Assembly: GCA_958402795.1 (NCBI GenBank)
Contig: CATXUX010000009.1
Location: 51,038-115,037 of the forward strand
Length of the DNA: 64,000 nucleotides
Direction of reading: 5' to 3'
DNA from: an uncultured Lachnospiraceae bacterium
GTDB lineage: Bacteria > Bacillota > Clostridia > Lachnospirales > Lachnospiraceae
Shown here: in pieces, positions 31,845 through 41,130 of the stretch
How the letters are laid out: each line of letters starts with the position of its first letter
Position numbering within the stretch: the stretch's first letter is position 1
Program-made: the position numbers and the translations under genes
The notes under the pieces: generated by a model
The model's input: only the letters and a program-made list of their open reading frames with translations
Told to the model about the DNA's origin: nothing
The model's database searches: none

Positions 31845-32396
31845 GTGGCAAAAGTTGAATTAAAACAACCAATCGTAAACGCGATCGCCGAGGACATTAA
31901 AGATGCGGAATCCGTTGTACTTGTAGACTATCGCGGACTGACTGTTGCGCAGGATACAGAACTTCGCAAGCAGCTCAGAGAAGCAGGTGTGTATTACAAG
32001 GTATGCAAGAACACGATGATGAAGAGAGCGTTCGAGGGAACAGAGTGTGAAGGTCTGAACGAGTATCTGGAAGGCCCGAGCGCGCTTGTGGTTTCCAAGG
32101 ATGATGCAACGGCTCCGGCAAGAATTCTCTGCAACTTTGCAAAGACAGCGGACAAGCTGGAACTGAAAGCGGGTATCGTAGAAGGAAAGGTATATGATGT
32201 GGACGGTCTGACAGAGCTTTCCAAGATTCCGTCCAGAGAAGTGCTTCTTTCCAGATTGCTTGGCAGCATGCAGTCGCCGATCACAAACTTCGCCCGCGTG
32301 ATCAAGCAGATCGCAGAGAAGGATGGCGAAGGCAGCGCTGAAGGCGCGGAAGCAGAAGCTCCGGCAGCAGAAGCAGCTGAGACACCGGCAGAGTAA
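31845..32396 (+). CDS. rplJ: 50S ribosomal protein L10
   Basis: A 183-residue L10. The N-terminal rRNA/L11-binding domain (VVLVDYRGLTVAQDTELRKQ, KVCKNTMMKRAFEGT) is followed by the C-terminal helix that carries L12 dimers. An Ala/Glu-rich tail (about 160-183) is longer than in many L10 proteins. GTG 31845 is nine bases from AGGAGGTG; a GTG at 31833 overlaps that site. Preceded by the L10 leader. Confidence 0.95.
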   Translation: MAKVELKQPIVNAIAEDIKDAESVVLVDYRGLTVAQDTELRKQLREAGVYYKVCKNTMMKRAFEGTECEGLNEYLEGPSALVVSKDDATAPARILCNFAKTADKLELKAGIVEGKVYDVDGLTELSKIPSREVLLSRLLGSMQSPITNFARVIKQIAEKDGEGSAEGAEAEAPAAEAAETPAE

Positions 32397-32506
32397 GACG
32401 GCCGGAGAAAGACGGAACCCGGAAGATCGGTTCCGCATCGGGATACCGCAAGGAGGTTCCCGGAAGATCAGAATCATGATAATAATAGAAAATGGAGGAT
32501 ATAAAA

Positions 32507-32881
32507 ATGGCTAAGATGACAACAGCTGAGATGATCGAAGCGATCAAAGAGTTATCAGTACTGGAACTGAATGAGTTAGTAAAAGCATGTGAAGAAGAGT
32601 TCGGTGTATCTGCAGCAGCAGGCGTTGTAGTTGCAGCGGCAGGAGATGCGGCTCCGGCAGCAGAAGAGAAGGATGAGTTTGATGTAGAGCTTGTAGCGGC
32701 AGGCGCTTCCAAGGTTAAGGTTATCAAGGCGGTACGTGAGATCACAGGTCTTGGACTCAAAGAAGCAAAAGACCTTGTAGACAATGCTCCGAAGGTAGTA
32801 AAAGAGGGCGTTTCCAAGGCAGAGGCTGAAGAACTGAAAGCAAAACTGGAAGAGCAGGGAGCAGAAGTAAACCTGAAATAA
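32507..32881 (+). CDS. rplL: 50S ribosomal protein L7/L12
   Basis: A 124-residue L12 with N-terminal dimerisation helices (TTAEMIEAIKELSVLELNEL), an Ala-rich hinge (about 40-53) and the C-terminal factor-binding domain (KVKVIKAVREITGLGLKEAK). GGAGGATATAAAA precedes the ATG. Multiple copies per ribosome recruit translation factors. Confidence 0.97.
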   Translation: MAKMTTAEMIEAIKELSVLELNELVKACEEEFGVSAAAGVVVAAAGDAAPAAEEKDEFDVELVAAGASKVKVIKAVREITGLGLKEAKDLVDNAPKVVKEGVSKAEAEELKAKLEEQGAEVNLK

Positions 32882-32895
32882 TCCATCCAGATAAG

Positions 32896-32940
32896 ATGCC
32901 GCAGCAACCGGTACGACGAAACCGGAGCTGCGGTTTCCAT
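32896..32940 (+). terminator. hairpin between rplL and rpoB
   Basis: CCGCAGC/GCTGCGG encloses ACCGGT/ACCGG-type inner pairs. The T tract is weak (TTTCC), consistent with a partial attenuator that keeps rpoBC expression below that of L12. Confidence 0.65.
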
Positions 32941-33070
32941 TTATTCGGAATCCGGTGACCGATCTTATGTTTCCGACAGCGTGATGATGAAAAACAAGCC
33001 GCCGGGACTCACTTCATACCACAGAATCCCAAAAATGTCAAGAATTTTTTAAAAAATCGTGTATAATCTG

Positions 33071-33100
33071 TTGACAGCGCAGCAGATTTTGTGCTATATT
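33071..33100 (+). promoter_or_regulatory. promoter of rpoB-rpoC
   Basis: TTGACA (33071-33076), an 18-base spacer and TATATT (33095-33100) with TGC extension. It lies 150 bases before rpoB, with the hairpin leader between. Confidence 0.7.
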
Positions 33101-33117
33101 AAAAAATGCACTATTGT

Positions 33118-33176
33118 GGAAAGCTGTCCATATATGCAGATCAGGCATATATGAGAACGATCGGGCAGCTTTTTCC
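33118..33176 (+). promoter_or_regulatory. structured leader of rpoB
   Basis: An outer stem GGAAAGCTGTCC/GGGCAGCTTTTTCC encloses a perfect nine-pair hairpin CATATATGC/GCATATATG (33129/33145). A smaller GGGC/GCCC hairpin lies next to the ribosome binding site (about 33205-33222). Structured leaders before rpoB are known in Firmicutes; the exact class was not confirmed. Confidence 0.55.
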
Positions 33177-33250
33177 GCAGAGAACTATGAGTGGAGTTAT
33201 AACTGGGCGTCCCATAGCCCGCAAAAAAATATATGAGGAGTGAAACGTCA

Positions 33251-36200
33251 ATGGAGAAGAACAGAATTCGTCCCGTCAAAAGCGGAAAAAGCTTTCGCAT
33301 GAGCTATTCCAGACAAAAAGAAGTATTAGAGATGCCGAATCTTATCGAAGTCCAGAAGAATTCCTATGATTGGTTTCTGAAAGAGGGATTAAGAGAAGTA
33401 TTCGATGATATTTCGCCGATCACGGATTACAGTGGTCAGTTGAGTCTGGAGTTTGTGGATTTCCGGCTCTGTGAAGATGAGGTGAAGTACACGATCCCGG
33501 AATGTAAGGAACGCGACGCCACATATGCGGCGCCCCTGAAAGTTACTGTACGGCTTTACAACCGGGAAAATGATGAGATTAACGAGCATGAGATATTCAT
33601 GGGAGATCTTCCGCTGATGACAAAGACCGGAACGTTTGTGATCAACGGAGCTGAGCGTGTCATCGTCAGCCAGTTGGTACGTTCCCCGGGCATTTATTAT
33701 GGAATCACCCATGATAAATACGGCAAGCGGCTTTATTCCTGCACGGTTATCCCGCTGAGGGGCGCGTGGCTGGAATACGAGACAGACTCCAATGACGTTT
33801 TTTATGTCCGTGTAGACCGTACCAGAAAGGTGCCGATCACGGTGCTGATCCGTGCGCTTGGCGTGGGGACAAATGCGGAGATTCTGGAACTCTTCGGAGA
33901 GGAACCGAAGATTCTGGCAAGTCTGGCGAAGGATACTGCTGAGAACTATCAGGAAGGTCTCCTGGAGCTTTACAAGAAGATCCGACCGGGCGAACCGCTG
34001 GCAGTGGACAGCGCGGAGAGTCTGATCACGAGCATGTTCTTTGATCCGCGCCGTTATGACCTTGCGAAGGTCGGCAGATATAAGTTTAATAAGAAACTGA
34101 TGCTCAAAAACCGTGTTACCGGATGCGTACTGGCAGAAGATGTCGTAAGTGCAGTTACGGGCGAGGTTGTTGCAGAGAAGGGAACAAAGATCACCCGTGA
34201 GATCGCGGATGCGATCCAGAATTCAGCCGCTTCTTATCTGTGGGTAGAAGGGGAAGAAGGCGGACGCAACATCAAGATCCTTTCCAACATGATGGTGGAT
34301 CTGCAGGCGATCGTTGATATTGACCCGGCGGAAGTCGGAGTGACGGAGCAGGTATACTATCCGGTACTTGCTTCGATCATCGAAGAGACGGGCGGCGACA
34401 TCGAAGAGATGAAGTATGCGATCCGCAGAGATATCCATGACCTGATCCCGAAGCACATTACCAAGGAAGAGATCATGGCGTCCATTAACTATAATATGCA
34501 TCTGGAGTACCACATCGGGACGGACGACGATATCGACCACCTTGGAAACCGCCGGATCCGTGCGGTGGGAGAGCTGCTTCAGAACCAGTACCGGATCGGT
34601 CTTTCCAGAATGGAACGTGTGGTACGCGAGCGTATGACAACACAGGATCAGGAGGGGATTTCGCCACAGTCTCTGATCAATATTAAACCGGTGACGGCGG
34701 CGGTGAAGGAATTCTTCGGATCTTCCCAGTTGTCACAGTTTATGGATCAGAACAACCCGCTGAGTGAGCTGACGCATAAAAGACGTCTGTCGGCACTCGG
34801 ACCGGGAGGTCTGTCCCGTGACCGTGCCGGATTCGAGGTGCGGGATGTGCATTACTCTCATTATGGAAGAATGTGCCCGATCGAGACGCCTGAAGGACCG
34901 AACATTGGTCTGATCAACTCACTGGCATGCTATGCAAGAATTAACCAGTATGGATTTGTGGAAGCTCCGTACCGCTGGATCGACAAATCCGATCCGGACA
35001 ATCCGGTTGTAACGGATAAAGTTGTATATATGACGGCGGATGAGGAAGATAACTACCATGTGGCGCAGGCGAACGAACCGCTGGATGAAGAAGGACATTT
35101 TATCCATAAGAATGTATCCGGACGTTACCGTGACGAGACGCAGGAGTACGAACGGAATAAGTTTGATTATATGGACGTATCCCCGAAGATGGTGTTCTCG
35201 GTTGCAACGGCAATGATTCCGTTTTTGCAGAACGATGATGCAAACCGTGCGCTGATGGGATCCAACATGCAGCGTCAGGCAGTTCCGCTTCTGACGACAG
35301 AGGCGCCGGTTGTCGGTACAGGTCTGGAATCAAAAGCGGCAGTAGACTCCGGCGTCTGCATCACTGCAGAGAAGGACGGCGTGGTAGAGCGTTCGACTGC
35401 GACCGAGATTACGCTCCGGTATGACGACGGAACGAGACAGACGTATAAATTGACGAAGTTTTTGCGGAGCAACCAGAGCAACTGTTATAACCAGAAGCCG
35501 ATCGTGGATAAGGGAGAAAGAGTTGAGGCGGGACAAGTAATCGCAGACGGCCCGTCTACCTCAAACGGAGAGCTGGCACTCGGCAAGAACCCGCTGATCG
35601 GTTTCATGACATGGGAAGGATATAACTACGAGGACGCGGTTCTTTTGAGTGAGCGTCTCGTACAGGACGATGTGTATACATCGCTTCATATAGAAGAATA
35701 TGAGGCGGAAGCACGTGATACGAAGCTGGGACCGGAGGAAATCACAAGAGATATCCCGGGCGTGGGCGATGATGCGCTCAAAGATCTGGATGAGCGAGGA
35801 ATTATCCGTATCGGCGCGGAAGTCCGTGCAGGAGATATTCTGGTCGGAAAGGTGACTCCGAAGGGAGAGACCGAGCTGACGGCGGAAGAGCGTCTGCTCC
35901 GCGCGATCTTCGGAGAGAAAGCGCGTGAAGTCCGGGATACGTCTCTGAAGGTGCCGCACGGCGAGTATGGTATCGTGGTGGACGCGAAGGTATTTACAAG
36001 AGAGAACGGCGATGAGCTGTCTCCGGGCGTAAATCAGTCCGTACGGATTTATATCGCGCAGAAGAGAAAGATTTCCGTAGGCGATAAGATGGCAGGCCGT
36101 CACGGAAATAAGGGTGTTGTTTCCCGCGTGCTTCCGGTGGAGGATATGCCGTATCTTCCGAACGGACGTCCGCTGGATATCGTGCTGAACCCGCTGGGTG

Positions 36201-37132
36201 TGCCGTCCCGTATGAATATCGGGCAGGTATTGGAGATTCACTTAAGTCTTGCGTCAGAGGTGTTGGGATTCAATGTATCCACACCGGTATTCGACGGCGC
36301 GAACGAGGTGGATATCATGGATACGCTGGAATTGGCAAACGACTATGTCAATACCGAGTGGGAAGAATTTGAAGAGAAATATAAAGACGTCCTGCTTCCG
36401 GAAGTGATGCAGTATCTGTCTGACAACCGGGATCACCGTGAGGTGTGGAAGGGCGTGCCGATCTCCCGCGACGGAAAGGTTCAGCTCCGGGACGGCCGCA
36501 ACGGAGAGCCGTTTGACGGACCGGTTACGATCGGACACATGCACTACCTGAAACTGCATCATCTGGTGGATGATAAGATCCATGCGCGTTCTACCGGACC
36601 ATATTCTCTCGTAACACAGCAGCCTCTTGGCGGAAAAGCGCAGTTCGGCGGACAGCGTTTTGGAGAGATGGAGGTGTGGGCGCTTGAGGCTTACGGCGCA
36701 TCTTACACGCTGCAGGAGATCCTGACCGTGAAGTCTGATGATATCGTAGGACGTGTCAAGACTTACGAGGCGATCATCAAAGGCGAGAATATACCGGAAC
36801 CGGGAATACCGGAATCATTCAAAGTACTGTTAAAAGAGCTGCAGTCTCTTGCGCTGGATGTCCGCGTGATGAAAGAAGAGCATCATGATGACGGAGAAGT
36901 GACCTACAAAGAAGTGGAGATGCTGGAGTCATCGGATTATGGCAACACCAACCTGAACTCGATCATCGAGGGAGACCGGAGATATCAGGATGATGAAGAA
37001 GACTACGGAAAGCATGGATATACCCAGAAGGAGTTTGTGGACGGCGAGCTGGAGGACATCGAGCCGGAAGATGATGAATTCAGTGAGGACGACACATTTG
37101 AATTTGATGAATATCTGGACGATGAAGAATAG
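33251..37132 (+). CDS. rpoB: DNA-directed RNA polymerase subunit beta
   Basis: A 1293-residue beta subunit. The rifampicin region reads SSQLSQFMDQNNPLSELTHK and RRLSALGPGGLSRDRAGFE, matching the drug-sensitive form at the usual resistance positions. GDKMAGRHGNKGVVSRV and the C-terminal GGKAQFGGQRFGEMEVWALE are intact. A terminal acidic tail of about 60 residues (from about 1230, ending EYLDDEE) is added. GAGGAG precedes ATG 33251. rpoC follows after 14 bases. Confidence 0.98.
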   Translation: MEKNRIRPVKSGKSFRMSYSRQKEVLEMPNLIEVQKNSYDWFLKEGLREVFDDISPITDYSGQLSLEFVDFRLCEDEVKYTIPECKERDATYAAPLKVTVRLYNRENDEINEHEIFMGDLPLMTKTGTFVINGAERVIVSQLVRSPGIYYGITHDKYGKRLYSCTVIPLRGAWLEYETDSNDVFYVRVDRTRKVPITVLIRALGVGTNAEILELFGEEPKILASLAKDTAENYQEGLLELYKKIRPGEPLAVDSAESLITSMFFDPRRYDLAKVGRYKFNKKLMLKNRVTGCVLAEDVVSAVTGEVVAEKGTKITREIADAIQNSAASYLWVEGEEGGRNIKILSNMMVDLQAIVDIDPAEVGVTEQVYYPVLASIIEETGGDIEEMKYAIRRDIHDLIPKHITKEEIMASINYNMHLEYHIGTDDDIDHLGNRRIRAVGELLQNQYRIGLSRMERVVRERMTTQDQEGISPQSLINIKPVTAAVKEFFGSSQLSQFMDQNNPLSELTHKRRLSALGPGGLSRDRAGFEVRDVHYSHYGRMCPIETPEGPNIGLINSLACYARINQYGFVEAPYRWIDKSDPDNPVVTDKVVYMTADEEDNYHVAQANEPLDEEGHFIHKNVSGRYRDETQEYERNKFDYMDVSPKMVFSVATAMIPFLQNDDANRALMGSNMQRQAVPLLTTEAPVVGTGLESKAAVDSGVCITAEKDGVVERSTATEITLRYDDGTRQTYKLTKFLRSNQSNCYNQKPIVDKGERVEAGQVIADGPSTSNGELALGKNPLIGFMTWEGYNYEDAVLLSERLVQDDVYTSLHIEEYEAEARDTKLGPEEITRDIPGVGDDALKDLDERGIIRIGAEVRAGDILVGKVTPKGETELTAEERLLRAIFGEKAREVRDTSLKVPHGEYGIVVDAKVFTRENGDELSPGVNQSVRIYIAQKRKISVGDKMAGRHGNKGVVSRVLPVEDMPYLPNGRPLDIVLNPLGVPSRMNIGQVLEIHLSLASEVLGFNVSTPVFDGANEVDIMDTLELANDYVNTEWEEFEEKYKDVLLPEVMQYLSDNRDHREVWKGVPISRDGKVQLRDGRNGEPFDGPVTIGHMHYLKLHHLVDDKIHARSTGPYSLVTQQPLGGKAQFGGQRFGEMEVWALEAYGASYTLQEILTVKSDDIVGRVKTYEAIIKGENIPEPGIPESFKVLLKELQSLALDVRVMKEEHHDDGEVTYKEVEMLESSDYGNTNLNSIIEGDRRYQDDEEDYGKHGYTQKEFVDGELEDIEPEDDEFSEDDTFEFDEYLDDEE

Positions 37133-37146
37133 GAGGAGCCAACTTT

Positions 37147-40100
37147 ATGCCAATGAATAATGAAAAGGAAAATCAGCAGTTAGCATTTGATGCAATCAAG
37201 ATCGGTCTGGCTTCACCCGAAAAGATTCTGGAGTGGTCAAGAGGCGAAGTGACCAAACCGGAAACGATCAACTACAGAACATTAAAACCAGAGAAGGACG
37301 GATTATACTGCGAGCGGATCTTCGGACCGAGCAAGGACTGGGAATGCCACTGCGGTAAGTATAAAAAGATCCGTTATAAAGGCGTGGTCTGCGACCGCTG
37401 CGGCGTTGAGGTCACAAAGTCCTCTGTGCGCCGGGAGCGTATGGGACATATCGCGCTTGCGGCTCCGGTTTCCCATATCTGGTATTTTAAGGGGATCCCG
37501 AGCCGTATGGGACTGATCCTGGACATTTCCCCGAGGACACTGGAGCGGGTGCTTTACTTTGCATCCTATATTGTGCTGGACAAAGGTGAGACAGACCTTC
37601 AGTACAAGCAGATCCTTTCGGAGACGGAATATCAGGAAGCGAGAGAAAAGTGGGGCAAAAACACATTCCGGGCAGGAATGGGAGCGGAAGCGATCAAAGA
37701 GCTTCTGGAAGCGATTGATCTGGAGAAGGAGTATCAGGAGTTACAGTCTGCGCTGGAGAATGCTTCCGGACAGAAGCGGGCGAGGATCATGAAGCGCTTG
37801 GAGGTCGTGGAAGCGTTCCGCGAATCCGGCAACAGACCGGAGTGGATGATCATGACAGTGATTCCGGTGATCCCGCCGGATCTGCGTCCAATGGTGCAAT
37901 TGGACGGCGGACGTTTTGCAACGTCAGATTTGAATGACCTGTACAGAAGGATCATCAACCGGAACAACCGTCTGAGAAGACTGCTGGAGCTGGGCGCACC
38001 GGATATCATTGTCCGCAATGAAAAGCGTATGCTGCAGGAGGCGGTTGACGCGCTGATCGACAACGGCAGACGGGGACGTCCGGTTACCGGACCGGGAAAC
38101 CGTCCGCTCAAATCTCTCTCCGATATGCTGAAAGGAAAATCGGGACGGTTCCGTCAGAACCTGCTCGGAAAACGTGTAGACTATTCCGGGCGTTCCGTTA
38201 TCGTTGTCGGGCCGGAGCTGAAGATCTATCAGTGCGGTCTGCCAAAAGAGATGGCGCTGGAGCTGTTTAAGCCGTTTGTGATGCGGGAACTTGTGGCGAA
38301 CGGGACGGCTCACAATATTAAGAATGCAAAAAAGATGGTGGAACGTCAGCAGTACGAGGTGTGGGACGTTCTGGAAGAAGTGATCAAGGATCACCCTGTT
38401 ATGCTGAACCGTGCCCCCACACTGCACAGACTGGGAATTCAGGCGTTTGAGCCGATCCTGGTAGACGGCAAGGCGATCAAACTGCATCCGCTTGTTTGTA
38501 CCGCGTTTAACGCTGATTTCGACGGAGACCAGATGGCGGTTCACGTACCGCTGTCCGTGGAAGCGCAGGCAGAGTGCCGTTTCCTTCTGCTTTCTCCGAA
38601 CAACCTGCTGAAACCGTCCGACGGCGGTCCAGTTGCCGTTCCGTCCCAGGATATGGTACTGGGAATTTATTATATGACGCAGGAACGTCCGGGAGCAAAG
38701 GGAGAAGGAAAGTTCTTCCGCGATCTGAATGAAGCGATTCTTGCCTATGAGAACGGATATCTGACACTCCACGCAAGGATTAAACTCCGCGTGAAGAAGA
38801 CGATGCCGGACGGCACGGTGAAAAGCGGCGTGATTGATGCGACGCTTGGACGAATGCTGTTTAACGAGATCATTCCGCAGGATCTGGGATATGTGGATCG
38901 TGAGATTCCGGGGAATGAACTGCTGATGGAGATTGACTTCCATGTAGGAAAGAAGCAGTTAAAACAGATTCTGGAGCGTGTCATCAATATCCACGGCGCG
39001 ACACAGACCGCCGAGGTACTGGACGATGTGAAGTCGATTGGATATAAGTATTCTACCCGGGCGGCTATGACGGTATCCATTTCGGATATGACCGTGCCGC
39101 CGGAGAAACCGCAGATTATTGCGGAAGCGCAGAATACAGTGGATAAGATCACAAAGAACTACAAACGTGGTCTGATCACGGAGGAAGAGCGTTACAAGGA
39201 AGTTGTGGAAACGTGGAAGAACAGTGATGACAAGCTGACGGAAGCACTTTTGACCGGACTGGATAAGTATAACAATATTTATATGATGGCGGATTCTGGA
39301 GCCCGTGGTTCTGAACAGCAGATCAAGCAGCTTGCCGGAATGCGTGGATTGATGGCAGATACGACCGGACGGACGATCGAGCTGCCGATCAAGTCCAACT
39401 TCCGTGAAGGTCTTGACGTACTGGAGTATTTCATGTCCGCACACGGCGCAAGAAAGGGTATGTCGGATACGGCGCTTCGTACGGCCGATTCCGGATATCT
39501 GACGCGGCGTCTGGTAGACGTCTCCCAGCAGCTCATCATCTATGACAGTGACTGTGTGGAAGGCACGGACAGAGAGATCCCGGGTATCTATGTAAAAGCA
39601 TTTATGGACGGGAACGAAGAGATCGAGAGTCTGCAGGAACGTATCACAGGACGATATTCCTGCGAGGATATCAAAGATAAAGACGGGAATGTCCTTGTAA
39701 AGAAAAACCATATGATCACACCGCTGCGTGCAGAACGGGTGATGAAGCATGGCGTAGATGAGAATGGAAACCCGCTGGAGCAGGTGAAGATCCGTACGAT
39801 CCTGACCTGCCGCTGCAAGAACGGTGTATGCTCCAAGTGCTACGGAGCCAACCTGGCGACAGGCGAGCCGGTACAAGTCGGCGAGGCAGTCGGAATCATC
39901 GCGGCACAGTCCATCGGAGAGCCAGGTACACAGCTTACCATGCGTACCTTCCACAGCGGCGGTGTTGCCGGAGACGATATTACACAAGGTCTTCCCCGTG
40001 TAGAGGAGTTGTTCGAGGCAAGAAAGCCGAAAGGACTTGCGATCATTACAGAATTCGCGGGAACTGCTACTCTGAACGACACGAAGAAAAAACGTGAGGT

Positions 40101-40941
40101 CATTGTATCGAACGAAGAGACCGGAGAATCCAAGGCATATCTGATTCCTTACGGATCAAGGATCAAGGTCAAGGACGGACAGGTACTGGAAGCCGGCGAT
40201 GAGCTGACAGAAGGTAGCGTGAACCCGCATGACATCCTCAAGATCAAGGGACTCCGTTCCGCACAGGACTATCTGCTCCGCGAGGTACAGCGTGTATACC
40301 GTCTGCAGGGTGTTGAGATCAACGATAAGCATATCGAAGTGATCGTACGCCAGATGTTGAAAAAGGTTCGTGTCGAGGATAAGGGCGACAGTGATTTCCT
40401 GCCGGGAAGTATGGTAGACGTACTGGAATTTGAGGAAGTCAATGAACGGCTTGCGCAGGAGGATAAGGTTCTTGCGACCGGAGAGCAGATCATGCTCGGA
40501 ATCACAAAGGCTTCCCTGGCTACAGATTCCTTCTTGTCGGCTGCGTCATTCCAGGAGACGACGAAGGTTCTGACTGAGGCGGCGATCAAAGGAAAGATCG
40601 ATCATCTGGTTGGCGTAAAAGAAAATGTAATCATCGGAAAACATATTCCGGCAGGTACAGGTATGAAGAAGTACCGCAGTGTGCATCTGAATACAGACCT
40701 GAGACTGGAAGATGAAGTAGATCTGGACGAAGACCTGGATGAAGAGGAGATGTCAGACGAAGCAGTGCAGACAGGAGAAGAAATCGACAGCGATGACATC
40801 GCTGAGATGGACAATATCTCTGAGGATGAACTGAATGATGAGATCGACTTTGACGAGGCAGATTTTGATGACGATACGGACGAAGAATCTGACTGGGACG
40901 AGGATGCTTCTAAGGACGAAGATACCGATTCAGAGAACTAA
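37147..40941 (+). CDS. rpoC: DNA-directed RNA polymerase subunit beta'
   Basis: A 1264-residue beta-prime subunit. The zinc site (CHCGKYKKIRYKGVVCDRCG), catalytic NADFDGDQMAVH, bridge helix and trigger loop (GEPGTQLTMRTFHSGG) and second zinc site (CRCKNGVCSKCYG) are present. The last 80 or so residues are extremely acidic (LDEDLDEEEMSDEAV to the end), beyond the normal end of the fold. AGGAGGAG precedes the ATG. The operon ends at the terminator at 40977. Confidence 0.98.
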   Translation: MPMNNEKENQQLAFDAIKIGLASPEKILEWSRGEVTKPETINYRTLKPEKDGLYCERIFGPSKDWECHCGKYKKIRYKGVVCDRCGVEVTKSSVRRERMGHIALAAPVSHIWYFKGIPSRMGLILDISPRTLERVLYFASYIVLDKGETDLQYKQILSETEYQEAREKWGKNTFRAGMGAEAIKELLEAIDLEKEYQELQSALENASGQKRARIMKRLEVVEAFRESGNRPEWMIMTVIPVIPPDLRPMVQLDGGRFATSDLNDLYRRIINRNNRLRRLLELGAPDIIVRNEKRMLQEAVDALIDNGRRGRPVTGPGNRPLKSLSDMLKGKSGRFRQNLLGKRVDYSGRSVIVVGPELKIYQCGLPKEMALELFKPFVMRELVANGTAHNIKNAKKMVERQQYEVWDVLEEVIKDHPVMLNRAPTLHRLGIQAFEPILVDGKAIKLHPLVCTAFNADFDGDQMAVHVPLSVEAQAECRFLLLSPNNLLKPSDGGPVAVPSQDMVLGIYYMTQERPGAKGEGKFFRDLNEAILAYENGYLTLHARIKLRVKKTMPDGTVKSGVIDATLGRMLFNEIIPQDLGYVDREIPGNELLMEIDFHVGKKQLKQILERVINIHGATQTAEVLDDVKSIGYKYSTRAAMTVSISDMTVPPEKPQIIAEAQNTVDKITKNYKRGLITEEERYKEVVETWKNSDDKLTEALLTGLDKYNNIYMMADSGARGSEQQIKQLAGMRGLMADTTGRTIELPIKSNFREGLDVLEYFMSAHGARKGMSDTALRTADSGYLTRRLVDVSQQLIIYDSDCVEGTDREIPGIYVKAFMDGNEEIESLQERITGRYSCEDIKDKDGNVLVKKNHMITPLRAERVMKHGVDENGNPLEQVKIRTILTCRCKNGVCSKCYGANLATGEPVQVGEAVGIIAAQSIGEPGTQLTMRTFHSGGVAGDDITQGLPRVEELFEARKPKGLAIITEFAGTATLNDTKKKREVIVSNEETGESKAYLIPYGSRIKVKDGQVLEAGDELTEGSVNPHDILKIKGLRSAQDYLLREVQRVYRLQGVEINDKHIEVIVRQMLKKVRVEDKGDSDFLPGSMVDVLEFEEVNERLAQEDKVLATGEQIMLGITKASLATDSFLSAASFQETTKVLTEAAIKGKIDHLVGVKENVIIGKHIPAGTGMKKYRSVHLNTDLRLEDEVDLDEDLDEEEMSDEAVQTGEEIDSDDIAEMDNISEDELNDEIDFDEADFDDDTDEESDWDEDASKDEDTDSEN

Positions 40942-40976
40942 GATAAGCGTGTGACTTCAGAAATAAAGAAATCGAG

Positions 40977-41012
40977 AGGGAGACACTTCGTAAAGAAGCT
41001 GTCTCCCTTTCC
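40977..41012 (+). terminator. intrinsic terminator after rpoC
   Basis: AGGGAGACA and TGTCTCCCT form a nine-pair stem, followed by TTCCC. It closes the rpoBC operon. Confidence 0.75.
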
Positions 41013-41036
41013 CATTTTCTAATCCGTCAGACTGGA

Positions 41037-41065
41037 TTGTATGCTGGTATGTTTTTTGCTATACT
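41037..41065 (+). promoter_or_regulatory. promoter of the second GHKL/LytTR operon
   Basis: TTGTAT (41037-41042), a 17-base spacer and TATACT (41060-41065) with TGC extension, 65 bases before the kinase start. Confidence 0.6.
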
Positions 41066-41130
41066 GGAACGAAGAACAACGGTCTTCGCTTTTTAAGTGA
41101 GATCAGAAATACAAGTGAGGAATAAACGAA

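Noticed and set aside
37924..39987. Long minus-strand open frames within rpoC
   Set aside because: Shadows of a conserved gene; composition is that of complement readings and no start signal is present.
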